Origin: Bacteriovoracaceae bacterium
Lineage (GTDB): Bacteria > Bdellovibrionota > Bacteriovoracia > Bacteriovoracales > Bacteriovoracaceae
Length of the DNA: 64,000 bases
Direction: 5' to 3'
NCBI GenBank assembly: GCA_947441615.1
Contig: CANEUH010000010.1
Coordinates: 49,815 to 113,814, forward strand
A program made the translations under genes and the position numbers. Below, in pieces: positions 1 through 8,545 of this stretch; positions within the stretch are counted from its first letter, which is position 1, and every line of letters starts with the position of its first letter. The notes under the pieces were generated by a model. The model was not told the origin of the DNA. It saw nothing but the letters and a program-made list of their open reading frames with translations, and did no database searches.

Positions 1-2
1 AT

Positions 3-296
3 TGCTTACTCCTCATGCTTCCAAGTTTTTTTACTTCATTTTTTCTTATACCTTTCATAAGGCCCTGGAAACTATCTCGCTTTTTTTGGACATATTTTAT
101 ACCCTTAATTCCAATCGTGACTTTGATAGATATTACACTTTCTTGCTTTAGAACAAGAAATGTTGAAGAAATGAACACACTTCTTTCTGAGATCAAATCA
201 GAAAATTACAAATGGGAAAATGGGAAGATTCCAACTTATTTTGGACTGTCAATTACTTATACTATCGGTCTACCAACGGAAGTCGGCGACAAATAA
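3..296 (+). CDS. C-terminal fragment of a methyltransferase-like protein (5' cut by window edge)
   Basis: The frame is open from the first bases of the window, so only the C-terminus is present. The first ATG inside the window (position 15) is probably not the start. Visible are a hydrophobic stretch with TPF/IPFIRPWKLSRFF-type residues, a second hydrophobic run and a D-x-x-L-S-C-F-R-T motif, ending in a TYTIGLP segment. This order resembles the C-terminal part of a group of class I SAM-dependent methyltransferases of about 230 residues in which a DG-x-V-S-C-L-R-T motif precedes the final strand. The SAM-binding part lies outside the window, so the call rests on C-terminal resemblance only. 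The next gene starts 57 bp downstream on the same strand. Confidence 0.5.
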   Translation, partial: CLLLMLPSFFTSFFLIPFIRPWKLSRFFWTYFIPLIPIVTLIDITLSCFRTRNVEEMNTLLSEIKSENYKWENGKIPTYFGLSITYTIGLPTEVGDK

Positions 297-352
297 GGTC
301 AGGAATTTTTAAACTTATCTTTGATTAACCATTGTGATTAAATAATATAATT

Positions 353-3300
353 ATGAATGAAGGAATGATTTATATAGGTATAGATGTTGGTTCTACTACG
401 GTGAAGCTGGCCGTCCTTGATAAGAATTTATCCATTCTTTTTTCAAAATATGATCGCCATCATACCAAGCAAGCGAGTTGCGTCTTAGACATTTTGCTAC
501 AACTTGAAAATCAATTTCCACAAATTAAAAATGGCCAATGTAAATTTTTTATGACCGGTTCGGGTGCAAGTACTCTTGCTCCAAAAATTGGTGCTCGCTT
601 CGTACAGGAAGTAAATGCAGTTGCATTTGCTGTGGAGAAACTCCACCCTAGAGCAAGAAGTGTCTTTGAACTTGGAGGACAGGACGCAAAAGTTATTTTC
701 TTTAAGGAAAATGAGAATAATGAAAAAAGAACCCTAACTTACATGAACGATAAATGTGCGTCTGGAACTGGTGCAACAATTGATAAGTGCATGTTAAAAG
801 TTGGAATGGAACCAGAGAAACTCATCAACATAAAATTTAAACCTGAAAAACTACACCATGTTGCAGCTAAATGTGGTGTTTTTGCTGAAACTGACATTGT
901 GAACCTCATCAAGTCTGGAATCCCAAAAGAAGACATTATGAATTCACTGGCAGACGCTATAGTGAATCAAAATCTTTCCGTTCTAACAAGAGGCAATACT
1001 CCCCGGGATGAGATTATCCTTTTAGGTGGGCCAAATACTTATCTTCCGTTCCTCGTCGAATGCTGGAGATATAGAATTCAAAAAACTTGGGAGGAAAGAG
1101 GGTTCAGAGAATTACTAGAGGGAAATATTGAAGATAAAATATTCGTTCCAGAGAATTCTCTCTATTATGCGGCCTTAGGATCGTGCTACTTTGGAATCAA
1201 TAGTTATAGTTCAGAAGAGTATAAAGGCGTCAGTGATTTACAAAATTTCATTTCTGGCGGAAGAAAAGAAGAATTAATGGCAATTGCAGGAGACCCATTG
1301 ATTCGATCTGAAGAAGAATTAAAAACATTCAAAGATAACTATAGTGTCCCCTCGTTTATACCCAAATATTTTAAACCATATGAAAAAGTTGTCGCCTATC
1401 TTGGACTAGATGGAGGTTCAACTTCAACAAAATGTGCCCTAATTGATCAAGAAGGGAACTTAATATTAAAAGTCTACACCCTATCGAGAGGAAATCCATT
1501 CGAAGATTTTAAAATTCTAATTGAAAAAATCGAAAAACATTTTAAAGAATTGGAAGTTACACTTGTCATCAATGGGTTTGGTGTCACTGGCTATGCAGCA
1601 GCTATCTTTGAAAAGGTTTTTCTCGCAGATGTTAATGTTATAGAAACTGTTGCCCATATGAAGAGTTCACAAAAGATATTTGGGAATGCGGACGTTATTT
1701 GTGACATTGGTGGACAGGATATAAAAGTACTTTTCTTGAAAGCAGATGAACTGTCTAACTTCAAACTTTCAAACCAATGTTCGGCCGGAAATGGGATGAT
1801 CTTACAAGGGATGGCAGAACAATTTGGGCACACTGCTCATGAATATGCAGATCTAGCATTCAAAGCTGAGCTTGCACCAAATTTTTCATACGGATGTGGA
1901 GTCTTTTTAGACTCAGACAGAGTCAATTTTCAAAAACAAGGTTTTTCAAAAGAAGAAATTATGGCAGGACTCGCTCAAGTTCTTCCAAAAAATATTTGGC
2001 AATACGTTGTTCAAGTTCCAAGGCTTGAGAGTTTTGGAAAAAGATTTGTTCTCCAAGGTGGCACTCAATATAACCAAGCTGCCCTAAAGGCCCAAGTAGA
2101 TTATATAAAGAAAAGGGTAAAGGGTGCAGAAGTCTTTGTGCATCCACATCCCGGTGAGGCGGGCGCCATTGGCGCCGCCCTTGAAGCAAAAGAAACTGTT
2201 GAACTAAGGGGATATACAACATTCATCGGACTAGAGGATGCTTACCATCTAAAGTATTCAACAAAATCTGATGAATCAACACGATGTCATTTTTGTCCAA
2301 ATCACTGCACTAGAACATTTGTAGATACACTTACTCCCAATGGGAAATCGGCTAGATATATATCAGGATTTTCCTGCGAAAAAGGAACTGTTGAGGATAA
2401 GGAAGCTTTAAAAAAGCTGATGCAGACGAATGCATTAAAGAAAAAAAACAATCCTAATCTTGTTAGAATTCAAGCAAAAGAAATTTTCTCAACAGATATT
2501 CATGTAGCAAAATATCAGACAAATATTTTTGATAAGATCCTAGGAAGCGAGAGAGATCGCTCACATATAAAAATAGCGATGCCTCGGGTTCTAAACATGT
2601 GGATCATGGCACCATTTTTTAATGCTTATTTTCTTTCAATTGGAATAAAAAAAGAAAACATTATTTGGTCATCAGAGACAAACGAACAAATGTCAAAAGA
2701 GGGAATGAAGTACGGATCTATAGACCCATGCTTTCCAGCAAAAGTGGCCCAAGCGCATATTCATCAATTAATTTATAATGAAAAAATGGGAATAATCTAT
2801 TTCCCCGCTATCACTCATACTCCAAACTTCTTAGAAAGAGTTGTGAACAGCACAAGTTGCCCAGTGGTCCAGGGAACTCCCCTCGTCATGAGATCATCAT
2901 TCACCACAGAAAAAGACTATTTCAAAGAACATAACATTACATTGATTAATGATGCTATCGATTTTCAAAACATAGGGTATTTAAAAAAACAACTCTTCAA
3001 AACATGGGGAGCCATTCTCGGTCTCACGAAGGGAGAAAATCATTTTGCTGTTGATGAGGGATTAAAAGCATTGAGCCAATTTGAACTTAAAATGGAAAAA
3101 ATGGGTCAAGAAATTATTGAGAAGGCTGAGTCACAAAAAACAATTGCGATTTTACTTATTGGAAGACCGTATCACCTGGATCCTGGACTAAACCATCAGA
3201 TATTAGATGAGATTCAAAACTTAGGATTTCCAATACTCACCATGACTTCAATCCCAAAAAACAAAAAGTGGCTTTCGAAGTATTTTGACTCAAATTGTTT

Positions 3301-3682
3301 AGATATAAATGATGTCTGGCCAGAAAATTTCTCAACGAATTCTGCTCAAAAGGTTTGGGCCGCTAAATTTGCTGCAAGAAATCCGAACATTGCAGTCATA
3401 GATATTTCAAGTTTTAAATGTGGTCATGACGCCCCAACGTATGGAATTATTGACTCAATCACAAGTACCGCAAAATCTTCCTATCTAGCTCTACACGACT
3501 TAGATCAAACCTCACCTACAGAATCTTTTAAAATTCGATTAAAAACATTTGCTTATAACTTAAACAAAAGAATAGAGCGAATGAACAAGGACAGCATTAA
3601 ATGCAACGACAATTTGAACACTGGACTGATAAGAACCCACGAAACTTCTCTAAAAGTGAAAGATCCAGTGTTACCCTTCTAA
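353..3682 (+). CDS. Acyl-CoA dehydratase activase-related protein (two BadF/HgdC-type ATPase domains + DUF2229)
   Basis: This 1109-residue protein has two ATPase modules of the ASKHA (BadF/BadG/HgdC) family. The first begins with IGIDVGSTTVKLAVLD (about residues 8-23) and contains the ELGGQDAK and CASGTGA motifs. The second begins with LGLDGGSTSTKCALID (about residue 350) and contains DIGGQDIK and CSAGNG. A DUF2229-like C-terminal region starts near CHFCPNHCTRTF, whose cysteines suggest metal or Fe-S binding. Activators of 2-hydroxyacyl-CoA dehydratases use ATP hydrolysis to drive one electron into the dehydratase. In many bacteria the same modules form one polypeptide of about 1400 residues that also carries the HgdB-like part; here that part is the next ORF, which overlaps by 82 nt. 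No dehydratase subunits are seen nearby, so the substrate is unknown. Confidence 0.85.
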   Translation: MNEGMIYIGIDVGSTTVKLAVLDKNLSILFSKYDRHHTKQASCVLDILLQLENQFPQIKNGQCKFFMTGSGASTLAPKIGARFVQEVNAVAFAVEKLHPRARSVFELGGQDAKVIFFKENENNEKRTLTYMNDKCASGTGATIDKCMLKVGMEPEKLINIKFKPEKLHHVAAKCGVFAETDIVNLIKSGIPKEDIMNSLADAIVNQNLSVLTRGNTPRDEIILLGGPNTYLPFLVECWRYRIQKTWEERGFRELLEGNIEDKIFVPENSLYYAALGSCYFGINSYSSEEYKGVSDLQNFISGGRKEELMAIAGDPLIRSEEELKTFKDNYSVPSFIPKYFKPYEKVVAYLGLDGGSTSTKCALIDQEGNLILKVYTLSRGNPFEDFKILIEKIEKHFKELEVTLVINGFGVTGYAAAIFEKVFLADVNVIETVAHMKSSQKIFGNADVICDIGGQDIKVLFLKADELSNFKLSNQCSAGNGMILQGMAEQFGHTAHEYADLAFKAELAPNFSYGCGVFLDSDRVNFQKQGFSKEEIMAGLAQVLPKNIWQYVVQVPRLESFGKRFVLQGGTQYNQAALKAQVDYIKKRVKGAEVFVHPHPGEAGAIGAALEAKETVELRGYTTFIGLEDAYHLKYSTKSDESTRCHFCPNHCTRTFVDTLTPNGKSARYISGFSCEKGTVEDKEALKKLMQTNALKKKNNPNLVRIQAKEIFSTDIHVAKYQTNIFDKILGSERDRSHIKIAMPRVLNMWIMAPFFNAYFLSIGIKKENIIWSSETNEQMSKEGMKYGSIDPCFPAKVAQAHIHQLIYNEKMGIIYFPAITHTPNFLERVVNSTSCPVVQGTPLVMRSSFTTEKDYFKEHNITLINDAIDFQNIGYLKKQLFKTWGAILGLTKGENHFAVDEGLKALSQFELKMEKMGQEIIEKAESQKTIAILLIGRPYHLDPGLNHQILDEIQNLGFPILTMTSIPKNKKWLSKYFDSNCLDINDVWPENFSTNSAQKVWAAKFAARNPNIAVIDISSFKCGHDAPTYGIIDSITSTAKSSYLALHDLDQTSPTESFKIRLKTFAYNLNKRIERMNKDSIKCNDNLNTGLIRTHETSLKVKDPVLPF

Positions 3683-4899
3683 CATCTGGTCTACCTCTAC
3701 ATATTCTTCACCTAGTAAAAAAGGTCGTTTCCTTATCCGGACTCCAGTTTGAAATACTTCCAGAGCCAGACAAATTCTCCCTTGAAGTTGGAAGAGAATT
3801 TGGAAACAGAGGCCAGTGTAATCCGACATATTTCACAGTTGGTAATTTAGTTAAGCATCTCATCCATATGAGAGATATTGAAGGAATACCTGTTCAAACA
3901 ATCATTCAAAAATATGCATTTGTAACTGCTGGCGGGTGCGGCCCGTGTAGAATGGGAATGTATGCTACCGAATATAGGAAGGCATTAAGAGATGCTGGAT
4001 TCGGAGGATTCAGGGTTCTTCTCTTTACAAGATCAGGAGATATTCAAGATGTCCTCATGGATGGACTACAACTTACAAAGATAGATCTCATTCGTTTCTT
4101 TTTCGCCATCATCATAGGCGATATTCTCAATTTAGTGAATATAAGAAAAAGACCATTCGAAATAGAGACAGGTGATGTAGACAACAAAATAATAGAAGCA
4201 AGAAAGATCATTTACCAAGGCATAGAAAAAAAACAGTGGCTGAAATCTCTCATAAAGGCCCGTAAAGTAATAAAATCCATAAAAATAAAAAATGAAACAA
4301 AACCAATAATCCATATCATGGGTGAATTCTGGGCAAAATCGACAGATGGTGAAGGGAATTACAACCTTTTCAGGTTCATAGAAAAGGAAGGAGGAGTTGT
4401 CTCAAATGAAACTGTTACCGACTGGCTTCTTCATCAAATATGGAGAGCTCGGTGGAATTTAAAGCAAAAAAGAGATCATAAAATTATATCATTCGGAGAA
4501 ATCCAATTACTGATACTACAATCCCTCATTAAAGTTTTTTTTAGTTTTATAGGTCTACTCTTGGGTGAAAAAGTACATCTTTCAAACCATGGGAAACTGG
4601 CCATGGATGTAAAACCATTTTTTGACATACACGTTGATGGTGGCGAAGATCATATGGAAGTTGCTCACCATATCCATATTGCAAAAAACAAATTGGCAGA
4701 TCTTATAATCAGTGTAAAGCCTTTTACGTGCCTAAGTTCATCTTCTGTGTCTGACGGAATCCAAAATAAAATATCTGAACTTTATCCAAGTGTAGAATTT
4801 ATATCAGTTGAAACGAATGGAGATAGTGCTACAAATTTTTATTCAAGGATTCAGATGGCACTTCAAAAGGTCATGACTCATAAAAAGATTACGATCTAA
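3601..4899 (+). CDS. HgdB-like (2-hydroxyacyl-CoA dehydratase component-like) C-terminal partner of the activase-related protein
   Basis: This 432-residue protein starts inside the 3' end of the preceding gene (82-nt overlap, different frame). It carries a GNRGQCNPTYFTVGNLVKH segment and a TAGGCGPCRMGMY cysteine motif typical of the HgdB-like C-terminal half of giant activase-related proteins. Downstream are conserved VDGGEDHMEVA and SVKPFTCLSSSSVSDGIQ stretches. It has no signal peptide and is probably cytoplasmic. It most likely works with the upstream ATPase as two halves of an enzyme that is a single chain elsewhere. The long overlap could be a natural gene split, a frameshift in this strain, or a programmed frameshift. 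The start at 3601 is the first ATG before the conserved region, but it is not proven. A convergent G/C-rich hairpin follows the stop. Confidence 0.8.
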   Translation: MQRQFEHWTDKNPRNFSKSERSSVTLLTSGLPLHILHLVKKVVSLSGLQFEILPEPDKFSLEVGREFGNRGQCNPTYFTVGNLVKHLIHMRDIEGIPVQTIIQKYAFVTAGGCGPCRMGMYATEYRKALRDAGFGGFRVLLFTRSGDIQDVLMDGLQLTKIDLIRFFFAIIIGDILNLVNIRKRPFEIETGDVDNKIIEARKIIYQGIEKKQWLKSLIKARKVIKSIKIKNETKPIIHIMGEFWAKSTDGEGNYNLFRFIEKEGGVVSNETVTDWLLHQIWRARWNLKQKRDHKIISFGEIQLLILQSLIKVFFSFIGLLLGEKVHLSNHGKLAMDVKPFFDIHVDGGEDHMEVAHHIHIAKNKLADLIISVKPFTCLSSSSVSDGIQNKISELYPSVEFISVETNGDSATNFYSRIQMALQKVMTHKKITI

Positions 4900-4901
4900 A
4901 C

Positions 4902-4940
4902 AAGGGGGAGGAAGTTGCTCTCCCTCCCCTTTATTCTTTA
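4902..4940. terminator. Hairpin between convergent genes
   Basis: A purine run (AAGGGGGAGG) is followed after about 8 nt by CTCCCTCCCCTTT, giving a G/C-rich stem with one mismatch and a T-rich right flank. It lies directly after the stop of the plus-strand gene and before the stop of the convergent lipoprotein gene. Confidence 0.5.
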
Positions 4941-5375
4941 TATATTAATTAAAATCTCTTGTCCTTCAGCAGTTTTAACAGCATCAAACTGAACATCCTT
5001 TTCTGAAATAAATTCAGAATCTTGAGTACAATCAGATCCCATGTCATATATAGCGATGCTTAACTCACCTCTTTTAGGAATAAAAAAACTCTCCAATTTT
5101 ATTGATTCGGGACTCGTTGATCTGTCTACAGAATATTTTTGTTTCATTAAGCACTCATTAAGAATTGTTTCATTATTAATCACGAGTTTTGTTTTATCCG
5201 GGAATGAACGCCCCTGAAGAGTCATCTTCCATGTTGCAGTTGAAAGACAATCAATTTCAGAGCAAACAGGGTTCGCCTCTTTGGAAGAACGAGACACACT
5301 GTCAGGGCCACAACTGATTAATCCAAATAAAGAAATAATTGATAAAGAAAAACAAAATCGACGACATGTAGACAT
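4938..5375 (-). CDS. Putative lipoprotein of unknown function
   Basis: A 145-residue protein. I chose the start at 5375 rather than a longer frame beginning at 5411 because it places a clean lipoprotein signal (MSTCRRFCFSLSIISLFGLISC, lipobox LISC) at the N-terminus and has AAAGGA about 6 nt upstream. The mature protein would be anchored by the cysteine at residue 22. It has further cysteines (EANPVCSEIDC) that could form disulfides, and a beta-rich look. It transcribes toward the HgdB-like gene. I do not recognise the family. Confidence 0.65.
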   Translation of the reverse strand: MSTCRRFCFSLSIISLFGLISCGPDSVSRSSKEANPVCSEIDCLSTATWKMTLQGRSFPDKTKLVINNETILNECLMKQKYSVDRSTSPESIKLESFFIPKRGELSIAIYDMGSDCTQDSEFISEKDVQFDAVKTAEGQEILINI

Positions 5376-5480
5376 GAATATTCCTTTGAATTCGAGAGGG
5401 AAATCCTCCACTAGTCAAAGAAAATATCTCGGGTTTATGATTGATGAAAACTTAATATCTCTTAAGCTAAACCTTGAGAC

Positions 5481-5586
5481 AAAAAAAACGGCCATCCGAA
5501 GATGACCGTTTTTCGTTCACGTTTTCTGAGATCGAATTTCTTCTCTCTCACCAGTAAATTCGATGCTAGTCGAATTACCGTGAACA
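5481..5586 (-). ncRNA. Candidate minus-strand small RNA with intrinsic terminator
   Basis: Read on the minus strand, a stem made of GTTCACG (5579-5585) and CGTGAAC (5515-5521) encloses two alternative hairpins: ATCGAATTT (5531-5539) can pair with AAATTCGAT (5556-5564), and AATTCGA (5557-5563) can pair with TCGAATT (5570-5576). A strong terminator follows at 5485-5512: a 12-bp stem with one G-U pair, a UUCG loop and an 8-U tail (5481-5488). It lies between divergent genes, so it does not terminate a neighbouring minus-strand gene. No ORF of note is present. I cannot match it to a known RNA family. Confidence 0.5.
5485..5512 (-). terminator. Intrinsic terminator with UUCG loop
   Basis: On the minus strand AAAACGGTCATC, loop TTCG and GATGGCCGTTTT form a stable stem followed by eight T. 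It also has a short T run on the plus strand, but the tetraloop and tail favour minus-strand use. It would end the candidate small RNA. Confidence 0.7.
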
Positions 5587-5609
5587 ACAAAAGATTAAAT
5601 CTAAAAAAC

Positions 5610-5627
5610 AATTAAAGCGATTTAATT
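5610..5627. promoter_or_regulatory. AATTAAA-GCGA-TTTAATT palindrome
   Basis: A perfect 7-bp inverted repeat with a 4-bp centre lies between the candidate small RNA and the small membrane protein genes. It is a possible operator; no regulator can be named from sequence. Confidence 0.25.
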
Positions 5628-5714
5628 AAACCTTAAGATCTTTGAAATTTCTTGGGATTCATTTTGGCCAACAAATAACAAATCTTTCAATACAATCAGA
5701 GCATGGAGGACCTT

Positions 5715-5915
5715 ATGAAAATAAAATTAAATGGAAAAAAAATTCAAAGATTAACAAAGAGATTCATCTCTCATCCTGCGACCTTATATGTCGCCGGTGG
5801 GATTGGCGCTTATTTCTTAGGAAGAACGATTTATCGTCTGTATCTGACAAATCCAAAGGTTTCGAGTTTTATAAAAAATAATATCCTACCTCAACAAAAA
5901 GAAGGCACAGTATGA
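5715..5915 (+). CDS. Small membrane protein, paralogue of the next gene
   Basis: A 66-residue protein. I chose the ATG at 5715 because GGAGG (5705-5709) lies 5 nt upstream, whereas the ATG at 5703 sits in front of that ribosome-binding site. It has one hydrophobic segment (about residues 26-45, GGIGAYFLGRTIY) followed by a charged tail. Its core (HPA-x-x-YVAGGIGAYF ... NPKVSSFIKNNI) matches the next gene product (SPAFKFVTIGLTAAF ... YPEVSDFINDNM), so the two are likely a tandem duplication. The stop overlaps the next start (ATGA). Its position in front of copA suggests, but does not prove, a link to copper handling. Family not recognised. Confidence 0.65.
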   Translation: MKIKLNGKKIQRLTKRFISHPATLYVAGGIGAYFLGRTIYRLYLTNPKVSSFIKNNILPQQKEGTV

Positions 5916-6199
5916 GTAAGTCACATTCAAGTTACAGAGAAAAATTTATTTTTAATCGCCCCAAGAAAGAAGTTGAGATCGATGTTGAGGAAATTCTAAA
6001 TGAGTTTGTACAAAGCCCTGCTTTCAAATTTGTCACCATAGGACTTACGGCAGCATTTTTAGTTCGCTTGGCAAAGAGACTAGAGTCTCAATACCCTGAG
6101 GTCTCAGATTTTATTAACGACAACATGGGTATCTTGGATGAAAAAATAAATACTTTAAGGAGTCATTTAAAAAATCCTGAGATTACCCAGAAACATTAA
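5912..6199 (+). CDS. Small membrane protein, paralogue of the preceding gene
   Basis: A 95-residue protein translationally coupled to the upstream gene by an ATGA overlap. It has a charged N-terminus (DVEEILNEFVQSPAF), one hydrophobic segment (about residues 37-52) and a C-terminal region with YPEVSDFINDNM that mirrors NPKVSSFIKNNI in the upstream protein. The pair precedes copA by about 50 bp in the same direction, which suggests one operon. No known domain recognised. Confidence 0.65.
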   Translation: MSKSHSSYREKFIFNRPKKEVEIDVEEILNEFVQSPAFKFVTIGLTAAFLVRLAKRLESQYPEVSDFINDNMGILDEKINTLRSHLKNPEITQKH

Positions 6200-6234
6200 T
6201 TCTCCTAGAAAGTTCTTACAATTATCAACCTAAA

Positions 6235-6251
6235 TGGATAGAATATATCCA
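6235..6251. promoter_or_regulatory. TGGATA/TATCCA inverted repeat abutting the copA start codon
   Basis: A perfect 6-bp inverted repeat with a 5-bp spacer ends on the first base of the copA ATG. It could be an operator, or in RNA a small hairpin over the initiation region. A classical Shine-Dalgarno sequence is not evident here, so the hairpin may matter for translation. Confidence 0.3.
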
Positions 6252-8443
6252 TGAAAACAAATGAAAAAAAGGTCACCCTCATTATCGGAGGGATGACCTG
6301 TGCCTCATGTGTCGGACGTGTTGAAAAGGTCCTTAAAAAAGTTCCTGGTGTTAAAGAGGCGTCAGTTAACTTATCAACTGAAAAAGCAACTGTTACTTAT
6401 CATTCAACAGAGGCGCAACCAGATACACTGATTAAAGCGGTCATTCAGTCTGGTTATGAAGCAAGTCTCTATATTGATGAATTACAACAAGAAGATTCTT
6501 CTCATTTAAAGAAAGAATTCTTACGTATCATCTTTTCTATTATCTTGACCGTGCCTTTAGCTCTTCCAATGATATTAACTCCCTTTGGTATTGAACTAAT
6601 GCTGATACCTTGGATTCAATTCTTACTCGTTCTTCCAATACAATTTTATATCGGATTTAATTTTTATGTTTCTGCTTGGAAAGCACTCCGAGCTGGAACT
6701 GGAAACATGGAATTACTGGTGGTGATTGGTACCACTTCAGCTTTTGGTCTTAGCACATATTTAATGATGAAACATTGGGACAGTCACTACCATGGTCACC
6801 TTTATTTTGAAAGCTCCGCCATGGTGCTAACTTTAGTAAGGCTTGGAAAATTCTTTGAGAAGAAAGCGAAATTTCAAACAACAGCTTCTATACGTTCGCT
6901 TCAAGAATTAGCTCCGGAAAAAGCGATACTGATTGAGGAAAACAATCAAGAAACAGAAGTTCATATTAAAGATTTAAGCCTTGATGATGTCGTCCTCATT
7001 CGGCCTGGTGAGAGAATACCCGTGGATGGGATTATCATAAAAGGGAGCACTCAAGTTGATGAAGCACTCATTACAGGAGAGAGTCTTCCTGTTTTTAAAG
7101 GAATTAAAGACAAGGTCATAGGAGCATCAATAAATGGTGATGGGGTCATCAATGTTCGGGTAACAGCACTTGGAACAGAGACGACTCTTTCAAGAATTAT
7201 AAGGATGGTTGAAGACGCCCAGTCTGTAAAAGCGCCTATCCAGAGAATTGTCGATAAAGTGAGCTCTTATTTTGTTCCGATCGTATTATTGATTTCTCTA
7301 TTGACTCTTTTTTTTACTTTCACTTTTTCGGGTTCATGGGAAAAAGCGATTATCCATGCAGTATCCGTTTTAGTGATTGCTTGTCCATGTGCTCTTGGAC
7401 TCGCAACTCCAACGGCGATTATGGTCGGAACTGGTATTGCTGCGAAATATGGGATCTTAATTAAAGATGCTGCTGCTCTAGAAATATCTCATCGAATCAG
7501 TTGTGTTGTCTTTGATAAAACGGGAACCTTGACGGAAGGAAGACCTAGCATCGGTACGATCTATTCCCAAGAGATGTCTCAAGAGTCATTTCTTCAACTA
7601 TTTGGTTCCATACTCCATGGCAGTGAACACCCACTTGCGAAGACGGTGAGGAAAGAATTAGAAATTAAATCCATTAAATTCTTGGAATCAGATAATAATC
7701 TCGCTCTACCTGGGAAGGGGTTTCAATCAGAAATCAATGGACAAAAATTTATCATTGGTTCAAAAAAAATACTTAAAGAATTAGGAATCTCTCCAATCAA
7801 AGAATCACTCCATTACGAGGAAGAAGGTGAAACTGTCTCATACCTCATTGATCAGTCATCAAATTCTATGCTGGGTTTTATATCATTTAGAGATCAGATA
7901 AAACCTCATTCAAAACAAACTATTGATAGACTCAAGTCGATGGGAATTAGAACCATCATGCTAACTGGAGATAGTAACGGTACAGCAAAAAAGGTCGCTA
8001 ATGAAATCAACGTAGATGAATTTCGGGCCGAAGTTTCACCTGAAGAAAAATCTCAAATTATTATTGAATTAAGAAATCGTGGCGAAATAATATCCATGGT
8101 TGGTGATGGTATTAACGATGCTCCAGCTTTGTCCTCGGCCGATGTGAGTATGGCGATGTCAACAGGAACTGATGTTGCTATGTCGACAGCTGGAATTACA
8201 ATCATGAGGGGAGATCCCCTTTTAGTTGCCGATGCAATAAGTATTTCCCAAAAAACCTACCAAAAAATTAAGCAAAATCTTTTCTGGGCCTTTATTTATA
8301 ATATTGCTGGCATCCCACTAGCTGCTTTTGGCCTCCTTGGGCCAGTAGTTGCCGGAGGATCGATGGCCTTAAGTTCCATCAGTGTCATTACAAATGCCCT
8401 ATTTTTAAAAAATTGGCGTCCATGGCGTGAAAAAATCACCTAA
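6251..8443 (+). CDS. copA: Cu(I)-type P1B ATPase
   Basis: This 730-residue P-type ATPase exports monovalent copper (or silver) across the inner membrane. One N-terminal heavy-metal-associated domain carries GMTCASC (residues 14-20). Transmembrane segments follow, then the TGES actuator motif, the CPC metal site (C378-P-C380), the DKTGT phosphorylation motif (D422), the SEHPLA motif of the nucleotide domain and GDGINDAPAL. Length and order fit CopA; the CcoI/FixI subgroup cannot be wholly excluded, but no cbb3 oxidase genes are nearby. It is preceded by two small membrane proteins that may belong to the same transcript. Confidence 0.92.
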   Translation: MKTNEKKVTLIIGGMTCASCVGRVEKVLKKVPGVKEASVNLSTEKATVTYHSTEAQPDTLIKAVIQSGYEASLYIDELQQEDSSHLKKEFLRIIFSIILTVPLALPMILTPFGIELMLIPWIQFLLVLPIQFYIGFNFYVSAWKALRAGTGNMELLVVIGTTSAFGLSTYLMMKHWDSHYHGHLYFESSAMVLTLVRLGKFFEKKAKFQTTASIRSLQELAPEKAILIEENNQETEVHIKDLSLDDVVLIRPGERIPVDGIIIKGSTQVDEALITGESLPVFKGIKDKVIGASINGDGVINVRVTALGTETTLSRIIRMVEDAQSVKAPIQRIVDKVSSYFVPIVLLISLLTLFFTFTFSGSWEKAIIHAVSVLVIACPCALGLATPTAIMVGTGIAAKYGILIKDAAALEISHRISCVVFDKTGTLTEGRPSIGTIYSQEMSQESFLQLFGSILHGSEHPLAKTVRKELEIKSIKFLESDNNLALPGKGFQSEINGQKFIIGSKKILKELGISPIKESLHYEEEGETVSYLIDQSSNSMLGFISFRDQIKPHSKQTIDRLKSMGIRTIMLTGDSNGTAKKVANEINVDEFRAEVSPEEKSQIIIELRNRGEIISMVGDGINDAPALSSADVSMAMSTGTDVAMSTAGITIMRGDPLLVADAISISQKTYQKIKQNLFWAFIYNIAGIPLAAFGLLGPVVAGGSMALSSISVITNALFLKNWRPWREKIT

Positions 8444-8455
8444 AAAAAGTCTAGA

Positions 8456-8482
8456 TTGTTAGGGGATTGTTAAGGTTTGTTA
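8456..8482 (+). promoter_or_regulatory. Three helically phased TTGTTA repeats
   Basis: TTGTTA occurs at 8456, 8467 and 8477, that is at 11- and 10-bp steps, in the 102-bp gap before the TIGR02147 gene. Regular spacing of one DNA turn is typical of cooperative binding of a multimeric regulator, possibly the TIGR02147 protein itself. Confidence 0.4.
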
Positions 8483-8545
8483 AGTTTAGTTGAACTCTCT
8501 TTAATGACTGTCATTGCCCCTTCCAGTCTTATTTTCCTGTGCTAA

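Noticed and set aside
4132..4314. Minus-strand frame inside the HgdB-like gene, and similar frames opposite many genes
   Set aside because: Aromatic-rich translations opposite A/T-rich coding sequence, with no start signals; these are mirror frames of real genes.
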